Shown one piece after another: positions 16,625 to 24,772 of a stretch of 64,000 nucleotides of DNA. Position 1 is the stretch's first letter, and each line of letters begins with the position of its first letter. Source of the stretch: Lachnospiraceae bacterium MD308 (GTDB taxonomy: Bacteria; Bacillota; Clostridia; Lachnospirales; Lachnospiraceae); contig KE159795.1 in the NCBI GenBank assembly GCA_000403475.2, positions 1,981,534 to 2,045,533 on the forward strand, given 5' to 3'. A program made the translations under genes and the position numbers. The notes beneath the pieces are model-generated. The model searched no databases, was not told the origin of the DNA, and saw nothing but the letters and a program-made list of their open reading frames with translations.

Positions 16625-18271
16625 ATGATTAAGAACCCCCTATTTAAAGGCTTTAACCCCGACCCATGCATCTGCCGGAAGGGTGATGATTATTATGCAG
16701 CAGTATCTTCTTTTGAATGGATGCCGGGAATCCCGGTATACCATTCAAAGGATTTAAAAAACTGGGAGCTATACACCCACGTACTGACCGACGATACTGA
16801 GACAGACCTAAAAAAACTTCCCTCCGCCAAAGGAATCTGGGCACCATGCCTGACCTACTGCGAGGATGAGGATTTATTTTACGTCATATACGGCGTGATG
16901 AATTCCATGAACGCAAGATATTTTGATGTGGACAATTACCTGATCACGGCAAAAGACATCAAAGGCCCATGGAGCGAACCTGTGTACATTCATTCATCCG
17001 GGTTCGACGCGTCCATCCTCCATGACGATGACGGTAGAAAATATATCGTCTCCCTGGAGTGGGAAACGAGGGAGGGCTATGAAAAGCCAGGCTCTATCTG
17101 CATGGTAGAGTATTCCCCGAAGGATAAGGAAATCGTCGGCTACCCAAGGCATATCTGGAGCGGCGGCACAGACCGGGGATGCATTGAGGCGCCCCATCTG
17201 ACCAAACACGGCGGCTTTTATTATATTATGTGCGCGGAAGGCGGCACAGGCTACAACCACTGCGTGACTATGGGAAAGTCAGCCAACGTCTGGGGGCCGT
17301 ACGAGAAAGATCCCTCAAACCCCATCGTCACCTCCGCGCCGGGAGAATCCTTTGAGCGCCACGACCCGGATCACCTGAAACCCAAATACTTTAACCCTGA
17401 GGCTCCCCTCCAAAAATGCGGCCATGGAAGTTATGTGGAAACCCAGCTCGGAGAAGTCTACCTGCTGCACCTTTGCGCCAGGCCCTTTGTGCCGGAACTG
17501 CGGTGCACCCTTGGGAGAGAGACCGCCATACAGAAAATGGAATGGACAAAAGACGGCTGGCTCCGTATGTACGGCGGCGGCAATCTGGCAAAAGAGTATG
17601 TAGAGGAAAGCAGGCTCCCCGAATATAAATGCCCCGGGATTCCCGACTTCGACGACTTCGATTCCGGGAAACTCGGTTCCCAGTATTATGCCCCCAGAAT
17701 CATGCCCCACCGTTTCGCCGACGTAAAGGCAAGGCCTGGATATGTAAGAATACGCGGCCAGGAATCCCGGACGTCATTAAACAAAGTAAGCATCCTAGCG
17801 CGAAAGCTCACAAGCGTATACGCCACAGTCACAACAAAGATGGAATTCCTGCCGGAAATCCACCAGCACAGCGCAGGGCTGATTATGTATTACGACAACA
17901 TGAACTATATCAATCTCAGAAAATACCGGAGCGAAACACTGGGACAGAGCGCCCTGTCCATCATCCATCTGGAAAACGGACGGAAACACGAACTTTTAAA
18001 TACGAGAATCCCGGTGGACGATGTACCCGTCTATCTCCGCTTAAATATAGAAGGGCGGCGTTCCTGGTTCGAATGGAGCTATGACGGGAAAAAGTATCAG
18101 AGGATCGGCGAGAATTTTGACACAACAAAATTTTCAGATGAATATTGCATGTATGGAGAATTTACCGGAACCTTTGTAGGGCTTACCTGTGCAGACAGAG
18201 TAAAGCACAAGCACTATGCGGACTTTGATTTTTTTGAATATAAAGCCGACGATGAGAAGAGGGTAAATTAA
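16625..18271 (+). CDS. Glycoside hydrolase family 43 (beta-xylosidase-like)
   Basis: 548 aa, cytoplasmic, full length for GH43 beta-xylosidases. Catalytic residues visible: base Asp13 in FNPDPC, pKa modulator Asp128 in SGFDAS, acid Glu188 in CIEAP. A C-terminal beta-sandwich (about 335-540; HSAGLIMYYDNMNYINLRKY) matches the domain seen in subfamily 11 enzymes. Shine-Dalgarno AAAGGAG is 6 nt from the ATG and 11 nt separates it from the symporter stop. Likely releases xylose or arabinose from imported xylo-oligosaccharides; exact specificity is not visible. Confidence 0.9.
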   Translation: MIKNPLFKGFNPDPCICRKGDDYYAAVSSFEWMPGIPVYHSKDLKNWELYTHVLTDDTETDLKKLPSAKGIWAPCLTYCEDEDLFYVIYGVMNSMNARYFDVDNYLITAKDIKGPWSEPVYIHSSGFDASILHDDDGRKYIVSLEWETREGYEKPGSICMVEYSPKDKEIVGYPRHIWSGGTDRGCIEAPHLTKHGGFYYIMCAEGGTGYNHCVTMGKSANVWGPYEKDPSNPIVTSAPGESFERHDPDHLKPKYFNPEAPLQKCGHGSYVETQLGEVYLLHLCARPFVPELRCTLGRETAIQKMEWTKDGWLRMYGGGNLAKEYVEESRLPEYKCPGIPDFDDFDSGKLGSQYYAPRIMPHRFADVKARPGYVRIRGQESRTSLNKVSILARKLTSVYATVTTKMEFLPEIHQHSAGLIMYYDNMNYINLRKYRSETLGQSALSIIHLENGRKHELLNTRIPVDDVPVYLRLNIEGRRSWFEWSYDGKKYQRIGENFDTTKFSDEYCMYGEFTGTFVGLTCADRVKHKHYADFDFFEYKADDEKRVN

Positions 18272-18313
18272 CGTTACAAATGTGTTACACTGCCGCCATC
18301 TGACAGATATACT

Positions 18314-18343
18314 CCGGAAACACTGAAATTTCAGTGTTTCCGG
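18314..18343. terminator. Perfect 30-bp palindrome between convergent genes
   Basis: CCGGAAACACTGAAA and its exact complement form a 13-bp stem with an AATT loop. It lies between the GH43 stop and the convergent APH-like stop. The T-runs are weak, so it is a probable rather than certain bidirectional terminator. Confidence 0.65.
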
Positions 18344-18410
18344 GGTATTTAAGACATCCCGCAGTGATGTGTTCCGCAAGAGTCAGGAAATCTTCAATTT
18401 TGAATCCTCA

Positions 18411-19280
18411 TCACCCGCCAATCATCTCCATCGCTGCAATCATCCGCAGTTTTTCCGGTTCAATCATATCTCTTCCGTAAGCATCAATAAAACGATTCGT
18501 GTACTCGATTGTTCCAAGATTATAATTCAGCGTCCAAATCCCCCATAAAACATCAATATGCCGGTCTCCAATCCCGCCGCAGTCCAAATCAATATAGCCA
18601 GAGAATTTCCTGTTATTCAGAATGATATTGGGCAGGCAATAATCACCATGAATGAGCACTTCCTTTTTTAACAGCGGTATTCCCTCTTCTGCTGCTCGTT
18701 TTGCATCTGAAAAAGAGTTAAATTCCCAAATCCCTTTGAACAAATCCGATTCATAACTGCTCTTATCCAGTCCATGTTTTACCGACTCCACATATGTCCC
18801 GATTCTATCCTGCACCGGGCAGGCTTTCCCATCTATTTCATGCAATTTTCGGAGCAGCAAAGCTATGAGATCGCAAAGTTTCTTCGGCTCTGCCAAATAA
18901 GCCGGATAAGTACAATCTTCTCCTTGAATTCTCCTGCTCAACATATAATCTTTTCCGTGTGACGTACCATAATACAGCACTTCTTCAGACAATTTCAGAG
19001 AATGCATATATGCGGTCATCAATGCTTCTGTCTTTAACGTCCCCTTAGCAGCTTCTTTTAAAAAATAACCTTCATCCTTGTTGATAAAAATAACTTTTGC
19101 CTGCGGCGAACAACTGCTATCGTAAATTACAGAATCCTTCATGTATTCTGCCACCGTCTCAGGGTATGTTTCTATATTTAACTTGATTGGTGTACGTTTC
19201 ATATTTTCCATATTTCTGCTTGAATTACTTATTGTTTCCGCTATTTTCTTTTCCGAAAACTTTTCAAGACCAGCCTCCAT
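18411..19280 (-). CDS. Aminoglycoside phosphotransferase-like kinase (APH family)
   Basis: The open frame gives 289 aa from ATG 19280, but homologous sequence seems to begin at MKRTPIKLNIETYP (ATG 19202), leaving about 263 aa, normal for APH(3')-type enzymes. LIHGDYCLPNIIL holds the catalytic Asp and Mg-binding Asn (HGDxxxxN), and IDLDCGGIGDRHIDV holds the DFG-like metal motif. FLKEAAKGTLKTEA carries the ATP-site Lys. Full motif set suggests an active kinase; the natural substrate may not be a drug. A TATAAT box at 19293-19298 on the minus strand lies just upstream. Confidence 0.8.
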   Translation of the reverse strand: MEAGLEKFSEKKIAETISNSSRNMENMKRTPIKLNIETYPETVAEYMKDSVIYDSSCSPQAKVIFINKDEGYFLKEAAKGTLKTEALMTAYMHSLKLSEEVLYYGTSHGKDYMLSRRIQGEDCTYPAYLAEPKKLCDLIALLLRKLHEIDGKACPVQDRIGTYVESVKHGLDKSSYESDLFKGIWEFNSFSDAKRAAEEGIPLLKKEVLIHGDYCLPNIILNNRKFSGYIDLDCGGIGDRHIDVLWGIWTLNYNLGTIEYTNRFIDAYGRDMIEPEKLRMIAAMEMIGG

Positions 19281-19292
19281 TTTATCAATATA

Positions 19293-19314
19293 TTATACCC
19301 TCAGTGAGCAAAGG
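19293..19314 (-). promoter_or_regulatory. -10 box with shared upstream motif
   Basis: Minus strand: TTTGCTCACTGAGGG abuts TATAAT (19293-19298) ahead of the APH-like gene. The same motif, TTTGTTCACTGAGGG next to TAGAAT, occurs at 9529-9548 ahead of the Rpn gene. Confidence 0.5.
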
Positions 19315-19359
19315 AACACAAGTAGGAAACCACTTACAGGATATAATGTGAAACGAGTG

Positions 19360-19575
19360 ATGCAGGATTCCCCGTTTCTCTATGAAAAAATTATGATACA
19401 GCAGTTAGCCATGCACAGAGAAGAAAAACGCCGTGAAAAAAACTTTCCCAACAGATCGGAACAGGAGCATTTTGTCTGGGAAATGCTCTACGACAATTAT
19501 GTCATTATGTGCGAGGCAGAATTGCGATGGATTCAGCAGTTTCGCGAGGGACTGGAACATTTTAAAAACATATAA
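19360..19575 (+). CDS. Small protein resembling a PadR C-terminal helical region (possible remnant)
   Basis: 71 aa from ATG 19360 (a GTG at 19348 is an alternative). The sequence is charged and helical: MHREEKRREKNFPNRSEQ, then FVWEMLYDNYVIMCEAELRW. This resembles the C-terminal dimerisation helices of PadR-like regulators, but no winged helix precedes it. It has no good Shine-Dalgarno. Likely a remnant or an uncharacterised small protein. Confidence 0.35.
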   Translation: MQDSPFLYEKIMIQQLAMHREEKRREKNFPNRSEQEHFVWEMLYDNYVIMCEAELRWIQQFREGLEHFKNI

Positions 19576-19590
19576 AATGTCAGATTGCAC

Positions 19591-19647
19591 TTGACAAAAT
19601 CTGGAAATATAATTAGAATAAATAAAAAATATTTAGAATAATTCCAA
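19591..19647 (+). promoter_or_regulatory. Promoter with Per/Fur-box-like operator
   Basis: TTGACA (19591-19596), 17-nt spacer, TAGAAT (19614-19619). Downstream, TTAGAAT-A-ATTCCAA (19633-19647) is a 7-1-7 inverted repeat with one mismatch, matching the PerR/Fur box pattern. Its position just after the -10 fits repression of the following Fur-family gene and the oxidative-stress genes behind it. Confidence 0.7.
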
Positions 19648-19673
19648 TTATTGGATATACGGGTGGTGTGAAT

Positions 19674-20060
19674 ATGACAAAGTATGAAAAAGAAATATAT
19701 CACATTATTACCGCATCTATGGAGCATTTGACCGTTGAACAGATATTCGCGGAACTCAAAGAAAAATATCCGGGCGTAGTTATCGCGACGGTATATAATA
19801 ATGTGAATAAACTGTGGGATGCCGGCCTGATCCGCAAGATATCTGTTGAAAATATGCCGGACAGATATGACCGCGCAGTACGGCATGACCATCTGGTGTG
19901 CCAGCGCTGCGGGCGGCTGGCGGATATTTCATTTGACGATTTGACGGCTCCCCTGAGCGAGATGGTAGGAAGAGATTTTTTGTACTATGATCTGAAAGTA
20001 TATTATCTATGCCCTTCGTGCAGGGAAAAAGAAGGCGGGAGTCCATTTGCCCAGGGATAA
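19674..20060 (+). CDS. perR: Fur family transcriptional regulator (PerR-like)
   Basis: 128 aa from ATG 19674 (GTG 19668 possible). Winged helix at about 10-75 (LTVEQIFAELKEKYPGVVIATVYNNVNKL). HDHLVCQRCGRLADI and YYLCPSCREK supply the metal-sensing His and the two CxxC structural zinc pairs. Genes for a flavoprotein-rubredoxin and rubrerythrin follow, the usual PerR targets in clostridia, so peroxide sensing is more likely than iron sensing; this is inference from context. Confidence 0.85.
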   Translation: MTKYEKEIYHIITASMEHLTVEQIFAELKEKYPGVVIATVYNNVNKLWDAGLIRKISVENMPDRYDRAVRHDHLVCQRCGRLADISFDDLTAPLSEMVGRDFLYYDLKVYYLCPSCREKEGGSPFAQG

Positions 20061-20126
20061 GGATTGGAACATAATAAAAATGCAGGCTGTGTGCAGGGAC
20101 ACAGGAACGAATCAGGAGGTGCCGCT

Positions 20127-20744
20127 ATGGATAAAAAAGCAATGTATAAGATGAGTTATGGTTTATTTGTGCTTACATCAGCACATGAAGGGAAAGATAA
20201 CGGGTGCATTATCAATACTGCAGTTCAGGTCACCAGTGAGCCGAACAGGATCAGTATTGCGGTGAATAAGTCTAATTTCACTCAGGAGATGATCCAGAAG
20301 AGTAAAAAGTTTAACATCTCCGTCCTCAGCGAGACTGCCAGTTTCGATACGTTCCGCCGTTTTGGATTCCAGTCTGGCAGGGATGCGGATAAATTTGCGG
20401 ATTTTTCGGACTGCAGGCGCGGCGCCAACGGGATTTTCTATGTTACGGCAGGAACAAATGCTTACATCAGCGCATCTGTAGAGCAGACGGTTGACCTGGG
20501 GAGCCATATGTTATTTATAGCTGCGGTGGATGATATGGAGGTTCTCTCTGATGCGGCATCCGCAACGTATGCATATTACCAGTCAGAGATAAAGCCAAAG
20601 CCTCAGAAAACCGGAAACGCGGGAAAAATTGCATGGCGCTGCTCCGTATGCGGATATACCTATGAGGGTGAAACGTTGCCGGATGATTTTATCTGCCCGC
20701 TGTGCAAGCACCCTGCATCTGACTTTGAGAAAGTCACTATTTAG
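20127..20744 (+). CDS. hrb: Flavin reductase-rubredoxin fusion (high-molecular-weight rubredoxin)
   Basis: 205 aa from ATG 20127, which follows AGGAGG; upstream in-frame codons lack a ribosome site. The N-terminal 150 residues are a flavin-reductase-like FMN domain (GLFVLTSAHEGKDNGCIINT, NRISIAVNKSNFTQEMI, RFGFQSGRDADKF). The C-terminal rubredoxin has WRCSVCGYTYEG and ICPLCKHPASDF, the two CxxC iron knuckles. Such proteins pass electrons from NAD(P)H to oxygen- or peroxide-reducing proteins. It precedes rubrerythrin and follows a PerR-like gene. Confidence 0.92.
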   Translation: MDKKAMYKMSYGLFVLTSAHEGKDNGCIINTAVQVTSEPNRISIAVNKSNFTQEMIQKSKKFNISVLSETASFDTFRRFGFQSGRDADKFADFSDCRRGANGIFYVTAGTNAYISASVEQTVDLGSHMLFIAAVDDMEVLSDAASATYAYYQSEIKPKPQKTGNAGKIAWRCSVCGYTYEGETLPDDFICPLCKHPASDFEKVTI

Positions 20745-20820
20745 GAGTATTTTTTAGGAGCATTCTTTGCATCCCCAGGATGTAATGATATAAATTAATG
20801 AAAATCAGGAGGATAACACT

Positions 20821-21360
20821 ATGAGCAACAAGTATGCTGGAACGCAGACAGAAAAGAACCTGGAGGCAGCATTTGCAGGCGAATCCCAGGCAAGGAACAA
20901 ATATACATATTTTGCCTCCGCGGCAAAAAAAGAAGGATTTGAGCAGATTGCGGCGCTTTTCCTCAAAACAGCGGACAATGAGAAGGAACATGCCAAGATG
21001 TGGTTCAAGGAGCTGGCGGGCATTGGAAATACATCTCAGAACCTTGCGGCGGCGGCTGAGGGAGAGAACTTTGAATGGACAGATATGTATGAGGGATTTG
21101 CAAAAACCGCCGAGGAGGAGGGATTCCCTGAGCTGGCAGAAAAATTCCGCCTGGTGGCTGCAATCGAAAAACATCATGAGGAGCGTTACCGCGCGCTGCT
21201 TAAGAATGTAGAGCAGGCGGAGGTATTTAAAAAGAGCGAAGTCAAGGTATGGGAGTGCCGCAACTGCGGACACATTGTAGTAGGAACAAACGCACCGGAA
21301 ATCTGCCCGACATGCGCCCATCCGCAGGCATACTTTGAGGTACACGCAGAAAACTATTAA
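20821..21360 (+). CDS. rbr: Rubrerythrin
   Basis: 179 aa. Ferritin-like di-iron domain with [18 protein letters not shown], a [14 protein letters not shown] ExxH motif and [11 protein letters not shown]-terminal rubredoxin domain with [12 protein letters not shown] and [12 protein letters not shown]. Reduces hydrogen peroxide in the cytoplasm of anaerobes, using electrons from the upstream rubredoxin fusion. AGGAGG precedes the ATG. Last intact gene of the PerR-type cluster, closed by a terminator at 21398. Confidence 0.97.
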   Translation: MSNKYAGTQTEKNLEAAFAGESQARNKYTYFASAAKKEGFEQIAALFLKTADNEKEHAKMWFKELAGIGNTSQNLAAAAEGENFEWTDMYEGFAKTAEEEGFPELAEKFRLVAAIEKHHEERYRALLKNVEQAEVFKKSEVKVWECRNCGHIVVGTNAPEICPTCAHPQAYFEVHAENY

Positions 21361-21397
21361 GAGCTTTAAAACAGATGGTTTTATTTTTACAGACTAT

Positions 21398-21425
21398 GGA
21401 ACGCCTGATACGGCGTTCCTTTTTC
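21398..21425 (+). terminator. Rho-independent terminator after rubrerythrin
   Basis: GGAACGCC/GGCGTTCC 8-bp stem with a 6-nt loop, followed by six T. Confidence 0.9.
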
Positions 21426-21459
21426 GTGCTGATAAGCATTTAGGAAAACCGCTATATGA

Positions 21460-22440
21460 TACCTTGACGGACAGAGACCGCCAGAGCCGGGAATCAGGGC
21501 AGCTTTTGAAACAGAGTGCGAGTTGCCTTTTCGGGTGGCAGGAGTGACAAAGTTTGAAGACCAGGCGAGATTCCATCCTCTTAAATTCTTGGCAGCAATT
21601 GCGGAGGAAACAGAAGTATACGAACAGACGAAAGTTCTGAAGGTCGAGGGCACAAAGGTAAAGACGGCAAGGGGAACTGTAACGGCAGGGCATATTGTAT
21701 TTGCCGCACATTTTCCATTTGTCAATGTGCCGGGATATTATTTTGCCAGAATGTATCAGGAGAGGAGCTATGTAACGGCGCTGGAAGGGGCGAAGAGACC
21801 AGAGGGCATGTACCTTGGAATCGACCCGGACGGGCTGTCTTTTCGCACCTGCGGTAATTTACTGCTGCTTGGCGGCGGCAGCCACCGGACGGGGCTGAAT
21901 CAGGGGAATACGCCGGGCGGGGGATGCAGGTACGGGGCGCTCCGCGCCAGGGCGCAGGAAATCTATCCGGGATGCCGTGAGGTGCTTAAATGGTCGGCGC
22001 AGGACTGCATGACACTGGACGGGCTGCCCTATATCGGAAGGTTTTCCGCCCGAAAACCCAATTGGTACGTGGCGACAGGCTTTGGAAAATGGGGCATGAC
22101 TACGTCGATGGTGAGCGCCCGCGTCCTGACGGCAATGATTGGCGGGCAGGAGTGCCCGGAAGCGGATATTTTTTCGCCCCAGAGACATTTTACGGCACAG
22201 GCCGCGAAGAAACTGGCGATACATGGCGCGCATACGGTGAAAGGGCTGACGAAACACATTCTGCCTTGCGGCAATAAGAATATTACGGAAAACTGCCCTC
22301 ATATGGGATGCCGGCTTGAGTGGAATCCGGATGAGGAAAGCTATGACTGCCCTTGCCACGGTTCCCGGTTTGACCGTGAGGGGCATCTGATCGACGGCCC
22401 GGCGCAGAATGATTGCAAGAGGCGAAAAATGCAGGAGTAA
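21460..22440 (+). pseudogene. N-terminally truncated FAD oxidoreductase with C-terminal Rieske domain
   Basis: The frame opens at 21460 right after a TGA and shows no start with a ribosome site until ATG 21523. Residues LPFRVAGVTKFEDQARFHP and DCMTLDGLPYIGRF match the later part of DAO-type FAD enzymes, but the N-terminal GxGxxG FAD-binding fold (about 150 residues) is missing. The C-terminus has the Rieske ligands CPHMGC and CPCHGS. Normal relatives are near 480-500 aa. The truncation point lies just beyond the rubrerythrin terminator, suggesting a deletion fused the two regions. Probably non-functional. Confidence 0.75.
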
Positions 22441-22552
22441 GACTGAGAAACCAAAGAAAAAATTGATTGCCCCATCCATAATATCGGTGGACATTGGTTT
22501 CAGATAGTATATAATGAAAGTAGTCATACAGGAATGGAGGGGGAAATTGAAA

Positions 22553-23203
22553 ATGAGTGGAAATGAGAAACAAACACAGGATAAAAAACTGTCATGCGCC
22601 TACTGCGCCGTCACAAACTGCAATGCCATGGACAAATCTTATCCGTCATTTTGCCTGACGGTGAACATGGACGAATCATTCAAGGAAGAGACGATGCGAA
22701 CCTATGATGAAGGAAATAATCTAAAAGTCATGCAGACAGCCGCTCAGGTAGAGCATGAAGGCTATATGAAGTGGTGCAGGGTGCAGGAGATTATTGAGTT
22801 TGCAAAGAGGATGGGTTTCAAAAAGCTGGGAATCGCAACTTGCGTAGGCCTTATACGCGAGACGAGGATTCTGACAGATATCCTTACGGCTCACGGCTTT
22901 GAAGTGTATGGCGCGGCATGCAAAGTGGGCGCGGTTCCTAAGGCCGAAGTAGGGATTGGCGATGAATGCTGCGATGTGGGAGTGAATATGTGCAATCCGG
23001 TGATGCAGGCGAAGATACTGAACAAAGAAAAGACGGACCTGAATATAGTCATGGGCCTTTGCGTCGGGCATGACAGCCTGTTTTATAAATACTCGGAGGC
23101 ATTGGTGACAACCCTGGTGGCAAAAGACCGGGTGATGGGGCATAACCCGGCGGCAGCGCTCTATACGAGCGAGTCCTATTATAGTAAGCTGAAAGAATGC
23201 TGA
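22553..23203 (+). CDS. DUF1847 family cysteine-rich protein
   Basis: 216 aa from ATG 22553, which follows GGAGGGGG; an upstream ATG at 22514 lacks one. Cysteines cluster at LSCAYCAVTNC near the start and recur in IATCVGLIRE, YGAACKVGAVPK, GDECCDVGVNMCNPV and GLCVGHDSLF, suggesting metal or cluster binding. It matches the clostridial family DUF1847. Function unknown to me. It is monocistronic, ending in a terminator at 23256. Confidence 0.85.
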   Translation: MSGNEKQTQDKKLSCAYCAVTNCNAMDKSYPSFCLTVNMDESFKEETMRTYDEGNNLKVMQTAAQVEHEGYMKWCRVQEIIEFAKRMGFKKLGIATCVGLIRETRILTDILTAHGFEVYGAACKVGAVPKAEVGIGDECCDVGVNMCNPVMQAKILNKEKTDLNIVMGLCVGHDSLFYKYSEALVTTLVAKDRVMGHNPAAALYTSESYYSKLKEC

Positions 23204-23255
23204 GAGATGATGATATCAGTGATGCAATGGTATGTACTTATACGTTCTTTGTATT

Positions 23256-23286
23256 GGGAGCAGCCGAAAGGTTACTCCCTGTTTTT
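23256..23286 (+). terminator. Rho-independent terminator after DUF1847
   Basis: GGGAG/CTCCC outer stem, AGCC/GGTT inner stem, GAAA tetraloop, then five T. Confidence 0.85.
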
Positions 23287-23355
23287 ATGTAATTTATTTA
23301 ATCTTATTCCTATATAGCTCTCTACACATAATGGTAAATCCGCAGGATATTCCGC

Positions 23356-24255
23356 TTACAGATGATAGACACTTTTTCTATACTGCTGCAATTCTTCTTC
23401 ACTGACATTTTCAATGATTTTATCAAGAAATGACAACAGCTTTTTCCTGTCTTTCGGCAATTGTCCATGAAACTGATACGCATTGGAAGCCCCCATTGCC
23501 GCAAAGATTGTAGGTATCTGCAAATTTTCAATGAGTGTCCGTATCTCTTTGTATTTTTCCAGTTCTCCTTCTTCCCGCCAGTTCCCACGCTGTATTTCTT
23601 CATAAAGCTCAGAATCAGGATAAATCGTAAGCATATTTGCACCGATGAGCGTAGGATGTATCTGGTTACATATATCAGCCGTCAATCTTGCACCGATCTC
23701 CCCGCGGCCTGCCCCGGAAATACTTACCAGATAAAAGAAATTGTAATGTATATCCGCTGCATCTAATCTTTGACACTGCTCTATGATATCTGCAGAGGTA
23801 TATCCCTTGTTCATAAACTGTAGTGCCTCATCATCGCCCGTTTCTATCCCTATCGTCAGGCCATCATATCCTAACGCCCGCAGTTTGGCAAGCTCCCCAT
23901 CTGACTTAGAAGTAATATCTGTAATCCTCGCAAATGAGCCAATAGACCTTACGGACGGAAGATATTTTTGAATTAACTCTGCAATTGCAACTAATTTGTC
24001 ATAGGACAAAACAAATGGATTGGCTCCCGTCAGAAACACCCGGTCTATACGCCTGCCTCTTAAGCCTTTAACTGCTCTTTTTACCTCCTGCAGATCACAT
24101 TCAATATCCTCCATAGGGGACATTTTGAATTTAAACGGCAAATCATTATACAACGTACAAAACTTACATCTGTGATGCGTACATCCCGCTGTCACCTCAA
24201 TCAGAAGAGATTCCGCTTCATAGGGCGGCCGCCAAATTGTTCCTGTATAGTGCAT
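23356..24255 (-). CDS. Radical SAM protein
   Basis: 299 aa from ATG 24255, which has AAGGAG 8 nt upstream; the ATG at 24276 overlaps that site. The cluster motif is GCTHHRCKFCTLY, a CX4CX2C variant seen in a group of radical SAM proteins. RVFLTGANPFVLSYDKL and GLTIGIETGDDEALQFMNKG fit the SAM-barrel. No RiPP precursor or carrier gene is visible nearby. It is divergent from an HxlR regulator with a GTAC-rich intergenic region that may control both. Substrate unknown. Confidence 0.85.
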   Translation of the reverse strand: MHYTGTIWRPPYEAESLLIEVTAGCTHHRCKFCTLYNDLPFKFKMSPMEDIECDLQEVKRAVKGLRGRRIDRVFLTGANPFVLSYDKLVAIAELIQKYLPSVRSIGSFARITDITSKSDGELAKLRALGYDGLTIGIETGDDEALQFMNKGYTSADIIEQCQRLDAADIHYNFFYLVSISGAGRGEIGARLTADICNQIHPTLIGANMLTIYPDSELYEEIQRGNWREEGELEKYKEIRTLIENLQIPTIFAAMGASNAYQFHGQLPKDRKKLLSFLDKIIENVSEEELQQYRKSVYHL

Positions 24256-24325
24256 AAACACATCTCCTTCCCTCATTGCTGGTATTTTTTTGCCATAACG
24301 GTATACTCATACTAATTATACTTTT

Positions 24326-24364
24326 GTACAATGTTTTTACAAGTACTGTACTTTTTTGTAGTAC
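24326..24364. promoter_or_regulatory. GTAC-repeat region between divergent genes
   Basis: Four GTAC tetramers at 24326, 24343, 24348 and 24361. The middle two form the palindrome GTACTGTAC. Position between radical SAM and HxlR genes suggests an operator for the HxlR regulator (inference). Confidence 0.4.
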
Positions 24365-24433
24365 CTGTGTTATGGATGATACATTGATTTACAAGAAAAC
24401 GTGTGTTATACTGCACCAAAGAGGAGTGATTAG

Positions 24434-24772
24434 ATGAAAAAAAGTACATTGGCTGTTGAGCGCTGCAAAACAGTTTCTACTATACAAAAAATTTTAGGCG
24501 GTAAATGGAAAATCGAAATCATTTATTACATTGCTTTTCGGGATGTACACCGCTTCGGGGAACTTCGCAGACATATTGGCGATATTACAGAATCAAGTCT
24601 TACAAAGCAGCTTCGGGAACTGGAAGCAGACGGATTTATTAGCCGCTATGATTACAAAGAAGTCCCTCCCCATGTGGAATATAACCTTACTGACTTGGGG
24701 AAAAGCTTTATTCCCGTCTTTGAACATATGAAACAGTGGGGAGATGAAAATCTTAATGTACCTTTTTTATAA
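24434..24772 (+). CDS. HxlR family winged-helix regulator
   Basis: 112 aa, normal length for the family. ILGGKWKIEIIYYIAFRDVHRFGELRRH with ESSLTKQLRELEADGF is the recognition region, and PPHVEYNLTDLGKSF is the conserved wing. HxlR proteins often respond to electrophiles or thiol stress. Divergent from the radical SAM gene. Its 3' end overlaps the 3' end of pepT by 6 nt, so the two transcripts converge. Confidence 0.93.
   Translation: MKKSTLAVERCKTVSTIQKILGGKWKIEIIYYIAFRDVHRFGELRRHIGDITESSLTKQLRELEADGFISRYDYKEVPPHVEYNLTDLGKSFIPVFEHMKQWGDENLNVPFL

Noticed and set aside
23356-24255. Radical SAM protein as a RiPP maturase with the peptidase island as its export/processing set
   Set aside because: No precursor-peptide gene, no SPASM cysteines and no RRE-like domain seen; HxlR and pepT transcripts converge, so they are separate units.
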